DNA of 58,539 bases from Rubrivivax sp. (GTDB taxonomy: Bacteria; Pseudomonadota; Gammaproteobacteria; Burkholderiales; Burkholderiaceae_C): positions 1 to 58,539 of the forward strand of contig JAIYCR010000005.1 in the NCBI GenBank assembly GCA_027487905.1. The letters run 5' to 3'. Position 1 is the stretch's first letter; each line of letters opens with the position of its first letter. This document shows, piece by piece, positions 9,496 to 18,541 of this stretch. A model generated the notes under the pieces. It was not told where the DNA came from. It searched no databases and worked only from the letters and a program-made list of their open reading frames with translations. Position numbers and translations under genes: made by a program.

Positions 9496-9987
9496 ATGCC
9501 CCCGCCGCCCGACCCCGACTTCGAATCCCGCGTCCGGGCCTCCTTCGCCCAGCAGGGGGTGATGCGCACCATCGGCGCCGAACTGCTGGCCGTGCAGGCC
9601 GGCGCGGTGAGCATCGCCTTTTCGCACCGGGGCGAACTCAGCCAGCAGAACGGCTTCGTGCACGGCGGCATCGTCGCCGCGGTGCTCGATTCGGCCGCCG
9701 GATATGCGGCCGACACCTTGAGCCCGGCCGGCTCGGGCGTGCTCACCATCGAGTTCAAGGTCAACCTGCTCGCGCCGGCCGAAGGCCCCCGATTCCGCTG
9801 CGACGGTCGCATCGTCAAGGCCGGGCGCACCATCACCGTGGCCGAGGCGGAATGCTGGCAGCTGCCGCCGCCGGGCGCTGCGCCGGACGCACCGCCGCGC
9901 CGCGTCGCCACGCTCACCGCCACGCTCATGACCCTGGTCGTCGCCCCCCGCGGCGGCGCGGGGTCGACCCCTGTCCCCTCACCCTGA
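9496..9987 (+). CDS. PaaI/hotdog-fold thioesterase
   Basis: A 163-residue single hotdog-domain protein of the PaaI/YdiI type, which hydrolyses acyl-CoA thioesters. The family core [20 protein letters not shown] is present, with the conserved Asn-Gly-x-x-His-Gly-Gly element and the acidic residue of the following helix. [10 protein letters not shown] segment and a basic strand follow. The ATG at 9496 is taken; a GTG six codons upstream (9478) is also in frame. Its stop overlaps the AAGGAG ribosome binding site of the isovaleryl-CoA dehydrogenase gene, so the two are translationally linked and likely co-regulated with liuR. Confidence 0.86.
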   Translation: MPPPPDPDFESRVRASFAQQGVMRTIGAELLAVQAGAVSIAFSHRGELSQQNGFVHGGIVAAVLDSAAGYAADTLSPAGSGVLTIEFKVNLLAPAEGPRFRCDGRIVKAGRTITVAEAECWQLPPPGAAPDAPPRRVATLTATLMTLVVAPRGGAGSTPVPSP

Positions 9988-10000
9988 AGGAGCCCTCCCC

Positions 10001-11179
10001 ATGTCCCTGCCCGGCCTGAACTTCATGCTCGGAGACGATGTCGATGCGCTGCGCGACGCGGTGCGCGCCTTCGCCGAGGCCGAGATCGCGCCGCGCGCGG
10101 CCGAGATCGACCGCTCCGACCAGTTCCCCATGGACCTGTGGCGCAAGATGGGCGACCTGGGCGTGCTGGGCATCACCGTGTCGGAGGCCTATGGCGGCGC
10201 CGACATGGGCTACCTGGCCCACATGGTGGCCATGGAGGAGATCAGCCGGGCCAGTGCCAGCGTGGGCCTGTCCTATGGCGCGCACAGCAACCTGTGCGTC
10301 AACCAGATCAAGCGCAACGGCACCGACGCGCAGAAGCGCAAGTACCTGCCACGCCTGGTCAGCGGCGAGCATGTGGGCGCGCTTGCGATGAGCGAGCCGG
10401 GCGCGGGCTCGGACGTCATCTCGATGAAGCTCAAGGCCGAGGAGCGGGGCGGCGTGTACCTGCTCACCGGCACCAAGATGTGGATCACCAACGGCCCGGA
10501 CGCCGACGTGATGGTGGTCTATGCCAAGACCGACTCCAACGCCGGCGCCCGCGGCGTCACCGCCTTCATCGTCGAGCGCGGGATGCCCGGCTTCAGCACC
10601 GCGCAGAAGCTGGACAAGCTGGGCATGCGCGGCAGCCACACCGGCGAGATGGTGTTCGACCGGGTGGAGGTGCCCGCCGAGAACATCTTGGGCAGCGTGG
10701 GCGGCGGGGCCCGCGTGCTGATGAGCGGCCTGGACTATGAGCGCGCGGTGCTCGCCGCCGGCCCCATCGGCATCATGCAGGCAGTGATGGACAACGTGGT
10801 GCCCTACATCCACGACCGCAAGCAGTTCGGCCAGAGCATCGGCGAGTTCCAGCTGATCCAGGGCAAGGTGGCCGACATGTACACCACGCTGCAGGCCGCG
10901 CGCAGCTTCTGCTACCAGGTGGGCAAGAACCTCGACCAGCTCGGCGCCGAGCATGTGCGCCAGGTGAGGAAGGACTGCGCGAGCGTCATCCTGTGGTGCG
11001 CCGAGCAGGCCACCCGCATGGCCGGCGACGGCATCCAGATCTTCGGCGGCAACGGCTACATCAACGAGTACCCGCTCGGGCGGCTGTGGCGCGATGCCAA
11101 GCTCTACGAGATCGGCGCGGGCACCAGCGAGATCCGCCGCATGCTGATCGGGCGCGAGCTGTACGCGGAGACGATGTGA
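10001..11179 (+). CDS. liuA: Isovaleryl-CoA dehydrogenase
   Basis: This 392-residue acyl-CoA dehydrogenase oxidises isovaleryl-CoA to 3-methylcrotonyl-CoA in leucine breakdown, passing electrons to ETF. The catalytic base is Glu247 in [10 protein letters not shown], the position used by isovaleryl-CoA dehydrogenases, whereas most acyl-CoA dehydrogenases carry it near the C-terminus; there this protein has [14 protein letters not shown]-binding segments [13 protein letters not shown] and [14 protein letters not shown] and the C-terminal [17 protein letters not shown] are clear. An AAGGAG ribosome binding site lies 9 bases before the ATG. The LiuR-like gene upstream supports the leucine assignment; the MCC operon that uses the product is about 20 kb downstream. 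Confidence 0.93.
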   Translation: MSLPGLNFMLGDDVDALRDAVRAFAEAEIAPRAAEIDRSDQFPMDLWRKMGDLGVLGITVSEAYGGADMGYLAHMVAMEEISRASASVGLSYGAHSNLCVNQIKRNGTDAQKRKYLPRLVSGEHVGALAMSEPGAGSDVISMKLKAEERGGVYLLTGTKMWITNGPDADVMVVYAKTDSNAGARGVTAFIVERGMPGFSTAQKLDKLGMRGSHTGEMVFDRVEVPAENILGSVGGGARVLMSGLDYERAVLAAGPIGIMQAVMDNVVPYIHDRKQFGQSIGEFQLIQGKVADMYTTLQAARSFCYQVGKNLDQLGAEHVRQVRKDCASVILWCAEQATRMAGDGIQIFGGNGYINEYPLGRLWRDAKLYEIGAGTSEIRRMLIGRELYAETM

Positions 11180-11264
11180 GGCTGCGAACGGCGCTGGAAA
11201 CGGTGCCGCGAAGGCGGGCAGAAACGGGCGCAGGAACGGGCGCAACGGCACCGCGTCGGCTCCC

Positions 11265-11270
11265 TATACT
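11265..11270 (+). promoter_or_regulatory. Possible -10 element before the Uma2 gene
   Basis: TATACT stands out in a GC-rich spacer 43 bases before the Uma2-family ATG. No convincing -35 hexamer lies at the right distance, so this is only a candidate. Confidence 0.3.
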
Positions 11271-11312
11271 GATTCTGGGTTTCCCACCGAGAACCCGCAG
11301 ACGGAGGTTGCC

Positions 11313-11804
11313 ATGGGCCGGATGGTGAGCGACGAGTTCCTGCTGATGCGCTGGGTGGAGATGTGCGCCGACCCGAGGCTGCGCGACCTGGGTGCCAAGT
11401 TCGAGCTGAACGGGTTGGGAGTGATCGAGATGAGCCCTGCAGACAACCGGCACGGCATGCGCCAGGCGCGGCTTGGCTACGAACTGCAGCGTGCGCTTCC
11501 CCATGGGACGACGATCACCGAGTGCTCGGTGTTGACTGCGGACGGCGTGCGCGTTCCCGATGTCGCCTGGGCGTCTGCCGACTTCATGCGGCAGCACGGC
11601 GACCACACGCCCTTCCCGCAGGCGCCCGAGCTGTGCGTCGAGATCCGTTCGCCGAGCAACACCGATGCCGAAATGGCCCACAAGGTCGATCTGTACCTGC
11701 AGGCCGGCGCGCAGGAGGTCTGGATCGTCGACGAGACCGGATCCCGCACCGTCCATGACGCGACCGGGGAGATCCCGGCGAGCCGCTGGAACGTCCCGGC
11801 CTGA
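11313..11804 (+). CDS. Uma2 family PD-(D/E)XK nuclease-fold protein
   Basis: A 163-residue protein with the Uma2/DUF820 pattern: a first acidic segment GVRVPDVAWAS with Asp83, then the strand PELCVEIRSPSNT with Glu110, and the C-terminal YLQAGAQEVWIVD helix-strand that is highly characteristic. The family adopts a restriction-endonuclease fold; a cellular role is not established and many copies occur scattered in cyanobacterial and proteobacterial genomes. It stands alone between isovaleryl-CoA dehydrogenase and carbonic anhydrase with roughly 100-130 bases of spacer on each side and a TATACT promoter-like element, so it looks like an independent, possibly acquired gene. Confidence 0.85.
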   Translation: MGRMVSDEFLLMRWVEMCADPRLRDLGAKFELNGLGVIEMSPADNRHGMRQARLGYELQRALPHGTTITECSVLTADGVRVPDVAWASADFMRQHGDHTPFPQAPELCVEIRSPSNTDAEMAHKVDLYLQAGAQEVWIVDETGSRTVHDATGEIPASRWNVPA

Positions 11805-11902
11805 AGCTCGACCCGACGCTCGCTGACGCGCCTCGCATCGGGCGCGCACCCCTGCCCGCACCTACGCCTCCTCCTCGCTTCGAGACCGGCGCCCAACGCC
11901 CC

Positions 11903-12685
11903 ATGCCCTACCGCCTGCACGATCTCTTCGAACGCAACCGCCAGTGGGCCCGCGAGGTCGAGGCCGAGCGCCCCGGCTTCTTCACCAAGCTGCTCGCCCA
12001 GCAGGAGCCGCAGTACCTGTGGATCGGCTGCGCGGACAGCCGGGTGCCGGCCAACGAGATCCTGGGCCTGCTGCCCGGCGACGTGTTCGTGCACCGCAAC
12101 GTGGCCAACGTGGTGGTGCACAGCGACCTGAACGCGCTGTCGGTGATGCAGTACGCGATCGACCAGCTGCATGTGCGGCACCTGATCGTCGTCGGCCACT
12201 ACGGCTGCGGCGGCGTGACGGCTGCGCTGCATGACCGCCGCGTGGGTCTGGCCGACAACTGGCTGCGCCATGTGAAGGACGTGCGCCACAAGCACCGCGC
12301 CTTCCTCGACCGGCTGCCCGACGACGCGCGGCGTCTGGCGGCACTGTGCGAGCTCAACGTGCTGGAACAGTCCCTGAACGCCTGCGAGACCACCGTGGTG
12401 CAGGACGCCTGGTCGCGCGGCCAGGTGGTGGTGGTGCACGGCTGGGTCTACGGCCTGCACAACGGCCTGCTCGAGGACCTGGAGATGACGGTGCGCGGGC
12501 CGGGGGAGGTCGCCGCGGCCTACGATCGGGCGCTGGCGGCCATCCACCTGCGCGGCGGGGCGTCGGCGCTTGCCGCGCAGGCGTCCGCGGCGCAGGCCGG
12601 GGCTGCTCCTGCCGCTCCCTTTTCCGAAGCGCCTTGCGCCGCCCTCGCTGCGCCCGCTGTTCGCCCCGCGCCCGGCGCGGCCTGA
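11903..12685 (+). CDS. can: Beta-class carbonic anhydrase
   Basis: A 260-residue zinc enzyme interconverting CO2 and bicarbonate in the cytoplasm. The four zinc-site elements are complete: Cys43, Asp45 and Arg47 in GCADSR, and His99 and Cys102 in GHYGCGG. The body ends around residue 218 ([20 protein letters not shown]), in line with the family size of about 220; the remaining 40 residues are an Ala-rich low-complexity tail that could be disordered. Bicarbonate made here could feed biotin carboxylases such as the methylcrotonyl-CoA carboxylase in this window, but that link is inference. aceK starts 31 bases after the stop. Confidence 0.94.
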   Translation: MPYRLHDLFERNRQWAREVEAERPGFFTKLLAQQEPQYLWIGCADSRVPANEILGLLPGDVFVHRNVANVVVHSDLNALSVMQYAIDQLHVRHLIVVGHYGCGGVTAALHDRRVGLADNWLRHVKDVRHKHRAFLDRLPDDARRLAALCELNVLEQSLNACETTVVQDAWSRGQVVVVHGWVYGLHNGLLEDLEMTVRGPGEVAAAYDRALAAIHLRGGASALAAQASAAQAGAAPAAPFSEAPCAALAAPAVRPAPGAA

Positions 12686-12716
12686 GCCCACCGCTGCGCA
12701 CGACCGATTCGCCGCC

Positions 12717-14537
12717 ATGTTCCCCAACCAGCTCAACGACACGCAGGCCTTCGACATCGCGCGGGCGATGCGCGACGGCTTCGACCGCCACTACCGGCTG
12801 TTCCGGCAGACCAGCCACGAGGCCAAGCGGCGCTTCGAGGCGGCCGACTGGCTGGGCCAGCAGCGCGCCCAGGCGCAGCGCATCGAGTTCTACGACAAGC
12901 GGGTGGAGGAGTCGGTCGAGCGGCTGCAGCGCGAGTTCGCCGCGGGCGAGGTGTCCATGGAGGTCTGGCAGCAGGTGAAGCTGCACTACATCGGCCTGCT
13001 CACCGACCACCGCCAGCCCGAGCTGGCCGAGACCTTCTTCAACTCGGTGACGACCAAGATCCTGCACCGCAGCTACTTCCACAACGACTTCATCTTCGTG
13101 CGCCCGGCGGTGTCCACCGAGTACATCGAGAACGACGACCCCGGCGCGTTGCCCACCTTCCGCGCCTACTACCCCACCCCCGAGTCGCTGCCGCAGATCT
13201 GGCGCGAGGTCGTCCGCGACTTCCACCTCGAGCGCCCCTTCGAGGACCTCGAACGCGACGTGCACGCGGTGCTGCAGGCGGTGCAGCAGCGCCTGGGCGA
13301 CGTGCGCTGGCGAGCGAACTTCCAGATCCAGGTGCTCAGCTCGCTCTTCTTCCGCAACAAGGGCGCCTACCTGGTGGGCAAGGTGATCAACGGCTTCACC
13401 GAGCTGCCCTTCGTGCTGCCGGTGCTGCACGGCCGCGCGGGCGGCCTGGTCATCGACGCGGCGCTCTTCGGCGAGGACGACCTGCTGATGGTCTTCAGCT
13501 TCGCCCGCGCCTATTTCATGGTCGAGATGGAGGTGCCCTCGGCCACGGTGCAGTTCCTGCGCTCGATGATGCCCAGGAAGCCCCGCGCCGAGCTCTACAA
13601 CGCCCTGGGCCTGCAAAAGCACGGCAAGACGCTCTTCTACCGCGACTTCCTCGCGCACCTGCGCCACTCCACCGACCGCTTCCGCATCGCGCCGGGCATC
13701 AAGGGCATGGTGATGCTGGTGTTCGACCTGCCGAGCTTTCCCTACGTCTTCAAGCTCATCAAGGACCACTACCCGCCGCAGAAGGACACCACCCGCGAGC
13801 AGATCAAGGGCAAGTACCTGCTGGTCAAGCAGCACGACCGGGTGGGCCGCATGGCCGACACGCTCGAATACAGCAACGTGGCCTTTCCGCGCGCGCGCTT
13901 CGACGACGAGCTCATCGCGGAGATCCAGAAGTTCGCGCCCAGCCTGCTGGAGATCTCCGACCGCGACGGCGACGGGCAGGTGGAGGTCATCCTCAAGCAT
14001 GTCTACATCGAGCGCCGGATGATCCCGCTGAACATCTACCTGCAGGAAGCCACGCCCGAGCAGATGCAGCACGCGGTGGTGGAGTACGGCAACGCCATCA
14101 AGGACCTGGTGCGCGCCAACATCTTCCCCGGCGACATGCTGTGGAAGAACTTCGGCGTGACCCGCCACGGCAAGGTCGTGTTCTACGACTACGACGAGAT
14201 CGAATACCTCACCGACTGCCAGTTCCGTGCGGTGCCGCCAGCGCGCAACGAGGAGGAGGAGATGTCTGGCGAGGTGTGGTGGTCGGTGGGCCCCAAGGAC
14301 GTGTTCCCCGAGACCTTCGGCCCCTTCCTGCTGGGCAACCCGCAGGTGCGCGGCATCTTCCTGCAGCACCACGCCGACCTGCTCGAGCCCGCGTTCTGGC
14401 AGGGCCACAAGGAACGCATTCAGGCCGGGCATGTGCACGACGTCTTCCCCTACGACCCGCAGCGCCGCTTCGTCGCCCGACGCGCCGGGGCCGCCGGGGC
14501 GCCGGCCGCCGCGCACGATGCCACGGCCATCGACTGA
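12717..14537 (+). CDS. aceK: Isocitrate dehydrogenase kinase/phosphatase
   Basis: The 606-residue bifunctional enzyme phosphorylates and dephosphorylates isocitrate dehydrogenase, setting flux between the TCA cycle and the glyoxylate shunt. Family segments are clear: the regulatory N-terminal helical half ([20 protein letters not shown]), then the kinase-like half with [20 protein letters not shown] as the ATP-binding lysine region, and [20 protein letters not shown] followed by DEIEYLTDC as the catalytic-loop and metal region. The ATG at 12717 (MFPNQLND) matches other AceK starts; upstream in-frame sequence belongs to the carbonic anhydrase tail. No aceA or aceB is in the window. Presence of AceK implies growth on acetate or fatty or branched-chain acids. 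Confidence 0.96.
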   Translation: MFPNQLNDTQAFDIARAMRDGFDRHYRLFRQTSHEAKRRFEAADWLGQQRAQAQRIEFYDKRVEESVERLQREFAAGEVSMEVWQQVKLHYIGLLTDHRQPELAETFFNSVTTKILHRSYFHNDFIFVRPAVSTEYIENDDPGALPTFRAYYPTPESLPQIWREVVRDFHLERPFEDLERDVHAVLQAVQQRLGDVRWRANFQIQVLSSLFFRNKGAYLVGKVINGFTELPFVLPVLHGRAGGLVIDAALFGEDDLLMVFSFARAYFMVEMEVPSATVQFLRSMMPRKPRAELYNALGLQKHGKTLFYRDFLAHLRHSTDRFRIAPGIKGMVMLVFDLPSFPYVFKLIKDHYPPQKDTTREQIKGKYLLVKQHDRVGRMADTLEYSNVAFPRARFDDELIAEIQKFAPSLLEISDRDGDGQVEVILKHVYIERRMIPLNIYLQEATPEQMQHAVVEYGNAIKDLVRANIFPGDMLWKNFGVTRHGKVVFYDYDEIEYLTDCQFRAVPPARNEEEEMSGEVWWSVGPKDVFPETFGPFLLGNPQVRGIFLQHHADLLEPAFWQGHKERIQAGHVHDVFPYDPQRRFVARRAGAAGAPAAAHDATAID

Positions 14538-14615
14538 CCAAGGCTGAAGCCTCGCTGCCTCCTACCCCCGCCCCCGCCCAGCGCCCTTGCTCCCCCGAAA
14601 CCCGAGGAGACCGCC

Positions 14616-15797
14616 ATGTCCGACCCCATCGTGATCGTTTCCGCCGCCCGCACGCCCATCGGCGGCCTGCTCGGCGACTTCGCTGCCCTTGCGGCGGCAG
14701 ACCTGGGTGCCGTGGCCATCCGCGCGGCGGTGGAGCGCGCCGGGCTGAGCGGCGATGCGGTGGACGAGGTGCTGATGGGCAACTGCCTGATGGCCGGCCA
14801 GGGCCAGGCGCCCGCACGCCAGGCCGCGCTCAAGGCCGGCCTGCCACAGTCCGCCGGGGCGGTCACGCTCAGCAAGATGTGCGGCAGCGGCATGCGCGCG
14901 ATGATGTTCGGCCACGACATGCTCGCCGCCGGCAGCGCCGACGTGGTGGTGGCCGGCGGCATGGAAAGCATGACCAACGCGCCGCACCTGATGTTCGCCC
15001 GCAAGGGCGTGAAGTACGGTGCCGCACAGCTCTTCGACCACATGGCCATGGACGGCCTGGAGGACGCCTACGAGCGCGGCAAGGCGATGGGCGTGTTCGC
15101 CGAGGCCTGCGTGGCCAAGTACGGCTTCACCCGCGAGGCACAGGACGCCTACGCGACCACCAGCACCACCCGCGCCCGCGAGGCCAACAGCAGCGGCCGC
15201 TTCGATTGGGAGATCGCCCCGGTGACGCTGCCGGGCAAGGCGGGTGAGGTGGTCGTGCGCCATGACGAGCAGCCGGCCAAGGCCCGGCTGGACAAGATCG
15301 CCGGTCTGAAGCCGGCCTTCAAGAAGGACGGCACCATCACCGCGGCCAATGCGTCGTCCATCTCCGATGGCGCCGCCGCGCTGGTGCTGATGCGCGAGAG
15401 CGCCGCGCGGGCGCGTGGCCTCGAGCCTCTGGCGCGCATCGTGTCGCATGCGGTGCATGCCCAGGCGCCCGAATGGTTCTCCACCGCACCGGCTGGCGCC
15501 ATCACGCGCGCCTTGAAGAAAGCCGGCTGGACGCCCCGAGATGTCCAGTTGTGGGAGGTCAATGAAGCCTTCGCCGCGGTGACGATGGCCGCGATGGCCG
15601 ACTTCGACCTGTCGCACGACATCGTCAACGTCAACGGCGGCGCCTGTGCGCTGGGCCATCCCATCGGGGCGAGCGGCGCGCGCATCGTGGTGACGCTGCT
15701 GGGTGCCTTGCGTGAACGCGGTCTGAGCCGCGGCCTGGCGGCGCTGTGCATCGGTGGCGGAGAGGCCACGGCGCTGGCGGTGGAGCGGCTGCAGTGA
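14616..15797 (+). CDS. Acetyl-CoA C-acetyltransferase (thiolase)
   Basis: A 393-residue thiolase with the acyl-accepting Cys89 in KMCGSGMRAM, the GGMESMTNAPHL segment, the NGGACALGHPIGASGAR histidine region and the C-terminal base Cys378 in CIGGGEATAL. It is the biosynthetic/acetoacetyl-CoA type (AtoB/PhaA-like) rather than a FadA type. A GAGGAGA ribosome binding site precedes the ATG. Given the nearby leucine pathway, it probably cleaves acetoacetyl-CoA to acetyl-CoA, and a role in polyhydroxybutyrate synthesis is an alternative. The stop overlaps the GTG start of the LysE gene. Confidence 0.92.
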   Translation: MSDPIVIVSAARTPIGGLLGDFAALAAADLGAVAIRAAVERAGLSGDAVDEVLMGNCLMAGQGQAPARQAALKAGLPQSAGAVTLSKMCGSGMRAMMFGHDMLAAGSADVVVAGGMESMTNAPHLMFARKGVKYGAAQLFDHMAMDGLEDAYERGKAMGVFAEACVAKYGFTREAQDAYATTSTTRAREANSSGRFDWEIAPVTLPGKAGEVVVRHDEQPAKARLDKIAGLKPAFKKDGTITAANASSISDGAAALVLMRESAARARGLEPLARIVSHAVHAQAPEWFSTAPAGAITRALKKAGWTPRDVQLWEVNEAFAAVTMAAMADFDLSHDIVNVNGGACALGHPIGASGARIVVTLLGALRERGLSRGLAALCIGGGEATALAVERLQ

Positions 15798-16636
15798 CGG
15801 GGGGCGCGTCGCTGTCGTCTCAGGTGCCCTCCGACGTCGTGGGGCTCGTGGGCACGCTCGTCCCGGCGCTCGGCCTGGAGGCTTCCTGGGCGAGCGGCTG
15901 GCCGGGCGCATCCGCCTGGGGCACTTTCGTGCTGGCCGTGGCGCTGCTCAACGCCACCCCCGGGGTGGACCTGCTGCTGACCGTGTCGCGCAGCCTGCAG
16001 GCGGGTGCCCGCGCCGGGATGTCCACCGCGCTGGGCATCGTGCTGGGCTGCGGCGTGCATGCGCTGGCCGCCGCCCTGGGCCTGGCTGCACTGATGGCGG
16101 TGCATGCCGGCGCCTTGCAGGCGGTGCAATGGCTGGGCGCGGCCTACCTGGCGTGGCTCGGGCTGGGAATGCTGCGTTCGGCGCTGCGTTCGGCGCAGGG
16201 GCATGCCGGGGGTGACGCGCAGGCCGACCCCCCGTGTGAGGCGCCCGACGAACCCGTGACGGCCGGGTTGGCCCGCGAGCTGCGCACCGGCCTGCTGACC
16301 AACCTGCTCAACCCCAAGGTGGCACTCTTCTTCATGGCCTTCCTGCCCCAGTTCGTGCCCGCCGGCGCGCCGCACCCCACCGCCGTGATGCTGGCGCTCG
16401 GAGCCGTCTTCATGTTGCAGAGCTTTCTCTTTCTCGCCCTGCTCGTGGCGCTGACGGTGCGCATGGGCGGCTTGGCGGCCCGCCTGCAGGGGTCGGGTCG
16501 TGCCGGCCGCGGCCGTGTGCGGGCCGGCGCGCTGCTGCAGGCTGCGGGCGGCCTGCTCTTTCTCGGGTTGGCGGCACGCCTGGCCGGCGGCGACTTGTCG
16601 GTGGCCACCGCACCGGTGGGGGGGAGCGCGCGATGA
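15794..16636 (+). CDS. LysE/RhtB family exporter
   Basis: A 280-residue membrane protein of the LysE superfamily, which exports amino acids or related metabolites. The signature LLNATPGVDLLLTVSRSLQAG follows the first helix, and the LLTNLLNPKVALFFMAFLPQF segment is the second hallmark. About six helices can be counted. A GTG start at 15794 overlaps the thiolase stop as GTGA; this gives an N-terminus about 40 residues longer than usual, so a later GTG near 15839 is an alternative. The stop overlaps the next ATG as ATGA, so translation is coupled on both sides. Confidence 0.86.
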   Translation: MTGGASLSSQVPSDVVGLVGTLVPALGLEASWASGWPGASAWGTFVLAVALLNATPGVDLLLTVSRSLQAGARAGMSTALGIVLGCGVHALAAALGLAALMAVHAGALQAVQWLGAAYLAWLGLGMLRSALRSAQGHAGGDAQADPPCEAPDEPVTAGLARELRTGLLTNLLNPKVALFFMAFLPQFVPAGAPHPTAVMLALGAVFMLQSFLFLALLVALTVRMGGLAARLQGSGRAGRGRVRAGALLQAAGGLLFLGLAARLAGGDLSVATAPVGGSAR

Positions 16637-17310
16637 GCCGGCGCTGGCTGGTGGTGGGCGCATCGCGCGGCCTGGGGCTGGAGTTCGTGCGCCAGGCGCG
16701 GGCCGCCGGCGATGAGGTCACGGCCACCGCCCGCAGCGACGCGGGCCTGGCCGACCTGCGCGCGCTCGGAGCCACCGCGTTGCAGCTGGATGTGGCCCGG
16801 GCGGTCAGCGCGGCCGCGCTGGGCTGGCAGATCGACAGCTCCGGCTTCGACCGGGTGGTGCTCAATGCCGGGGTCTACGGGCCTCGTCACGCCGGGCTGC
16901 AGCCGCCCACCGACGACGAGTTCGACGCGGTGATGCACACCAACGTGCTGGGTGCGATGCGGGTGCTGTGCGATCTGGCGCGCCCCGGTGTGCTCACCCG
17001 CGGCGCACGCCTCGTGGTGCTGTCCAGCCGCATGGGCTCCATCGGCGAGCGCCGCTCCAGCGCGGGCTGGCTCTACCGGGCGAGCAAGGCAGCCTTGAAT
17101 TCCGTGCTGCGCGACGCGTCGCTGCAGCTGCAGGGCCGCGCGGTGTGCGTGGCCGTGCACCCCGGCTGGGTGCGCACCGACATGGGCGGCGGCGCCGCCG
17201 ACCTGACCCCCGAGCGCAGCGTGGCCGACCTGCGCCGCGTGATCGAGCGCCTGGGCGAGGATGACAACGGCCGCTTTCTCAACCACGACGGCGCACCCAT
17301 CGAGTGGTGA
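16633..17310 (+). CDS. Short-chain dehydrogenase/reductase, C-factor-like
   Basis: A 225-residue SDR. The dinucleotide motif is VVGASRGLGLEF near residue 10, LNAG at 77-80 replaces NNAG, the catalytic serine lies in LSSR, and Tyr148 with Lys152 forms YRASK. The size and the conserved HPGWVRTDMGG segment resemble C-factor/CsgA-like SDRs. The substrate is unknown. It overlaps the LysE gene by 4 bases and precedes an acyl-CoA dehydrogenase by 63 bases, so an acyl-chain-related ketoreductase role is possible but unproven. Confidence 0.86.
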   Translation: MSRRWLVVGASRGLGLEFVRQARAAGDEVTATARSDAGLADLRALGATALQLDVARAVSAAALGWQIDSSGFDRVVLNAGVYGPRHAGLQPPTDDEFDAVMHTNVLGAMRVLCDLARPGVLTRGARLVVLSSRMGSIGERRSSAGWLYRASKAALNSVLRDASLQLQGRAVCVAVHPGWVRTDMGGGAADLTPERSVADLRRVIERLGEDDNGRFLNHDGAPIEW

Positions 17311-17373
17311 GCCCGGACCCTCAGCCCCGCGCGGCTCATCACTTCCGCCGATTTCCCCAACGACACCGCCGCC

Positions 17374-18504
17374 ATGCAGCTCAGCCCCGACCACATCGCC
17401 ATCCAGGACGCCGTGCGTGACTACGTGCAGGCCGAGATCGCCCCGCAGGCCGCGGCCTGGGACCGCGACGCCACCTTCCCGCGCGAGGCACTGCGCGGCC
17501 TGGCCGCCCTCGGCTGCTACGGCGTGATGGTGCCCGCCGAACTGGGCGGTGCCGGGCTCGATGCGCTGAGCCTGGCCCTCATCCTGGAGGAGATCGCCGC
17601 GGGCGATGGCGCCACCAGCACCATCGTGAGCGTCAACAACTGCCCGGTGTGCAGCATCCTGCTGGCCTTTGGCGATGCCGATCAGCAGGCGCGCTTCCTC
17701 GTGCCGCTGGCCCGCGGCGATGCCCTGGGTGCCTTCTGCCTGACCGAGCCGCATGTCGGCTCGGAAGCCGGCGGCCTGCGCACCACCGCCCGCCGCGACG
17801 GCGACCACTACGTGCTCGACGGCGTCAAGCAGTTCATCACCAGTGGCAAGAACGGCGACTTCGCCATCGTGATGGCCGTGACCGACAAGGCTGCCGGCAA
17901 GAAGGGCATCAGCGCCTTCATCGTGCCCACCGCCACGCCCGGCTACACCGTCGCGCGGGTGGAGGACAAGCTCGGCCAGCACGCGAGCGACACCGCGCAG
18001 ATCCGTTTCGAGAACTGCCGCATCCCGGCGAGCCACCGCATCGGCGAGGAGGGGCAGGGCCTGAAGATCGCGCTGTCCGGGCTGGAGGGTGGCCGCATCG
18101 GCATCGCCGCGCAGTCGGTGGGCATGGCCCGCGCCGCCTTCGAGGCGGCCTTGGCCTACTCCAAGGACCGCGTGGCCTTCGGCCAGCCCATCTTCGAGCA
18201 CCAGGCGGTGCAGTTCCGCCTGGCCGACATGGCCACGCAGATCGAGGCCGCCCGGCAGCTCGTCCACCACGCGGCCAGCCTGAAGGACACAGGCGTGCCC
18301 TGCCTGAAGGAGGCGGCGATGGCCAAGCTCTTCGCCAGCGAAATGGCCGAGCGCGTGTGCAGCGCCGCGATCCAGACCCTCGGCGGCTACGGCTACGTGG
18401 CCGACTTCCCGCTCGAGCGCATTTACCGCGACGTGCGGGTGTGCCAGATCTACGAAGGCACCTCGGACGTGCAGAAGATCCTGATCGGGCGGGCGCTGGC
18501 CTGA
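17374..18504 (+). CDS. Acyl-CoA dehydrogenase, short-chain type
   Basis: A 376-residue flavoprotein. Unlike the isovaleryl enzyme upstream, the catalytic Glu is Glu361 in YEGTSDVQ near the C-terminus, the arrangement of short- and medium-chain acyl-CoA dehydrogenases. The FAD-binding segments FCLTEPHVGSEAG and GVKQFITSGKNGDF and the C-terminal GGYGYVADFPLERIYRD are conserved. It introduces the alpha-beta double bond in fatty or 2-methyl-branched acyl-CoA; the exact chain length cannot be read. It is the last gene of the LysE-SDR-dehydrogenase group and converges on cphA with only 37 bases between stops. Confidence 0.9.
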   Translation: MQLSPDHIAIQDAVRDYVQAEIAPQAAAWDRDATFPREALRGLAALGCYGVMVPAELGGAGLDALSLALILEEIAAGDGATSTIVSVNNCPVCSILLAFGDADQQARFLVPLARGDALGAFCLTEPHVGSEAGGLRTTARRDGDHYVLDGVKQFITSGKNGDFAIVMAVTDKAAGKKGISAFIVPTATPGYTVARVEDKLGQHASDTAQIRFENCRIPASHRIGEEGQGLKIALSGLEGGRIGIAAQSVGMARAAFEAALAYSKDRVAFGQPIFEHQAVQFRLADMATQIEAARQLVHHAASLKDTGVPCLKEAAMAKLFASEMAERVCSAAIQTLGGYGYVADFPLERIYRDVRVCQIYEGTSDVQKILIGRALA

Positions 18505-18512
18505 GGGGTGCA

Positions 18513-18534
18513 GGTGTCCGTGCCGGCGGACACC
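18513..18534. terminator. Inverted repeat between convergent genes
   Basis: GGTGTCCG, a six-base loop and CGGACACC form a perfect 8-bp stem exactly between the stop of the acyl-CoA dehydrogenase and the stop of cphA. There is no T-run on either strand, so it may act as a weak bidirectional or Rho-assisted end. Confidence 0.45.
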
Positions 18535-18541
18535 CCGGCGC

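Noticed and set aside
8940-10019. 359-codon plus-strand frame over liuR and the thioesterase
   Set aside because: Arg/Pro/Ala-rich alternative frame; liuR and the hotdog thioesterase in other frames have clear family motifs.
11313-11804. Uma2 gene as part of a defence system
   Set aside because: It stands alone; no restriction, toxin or effector partner is adjacent.
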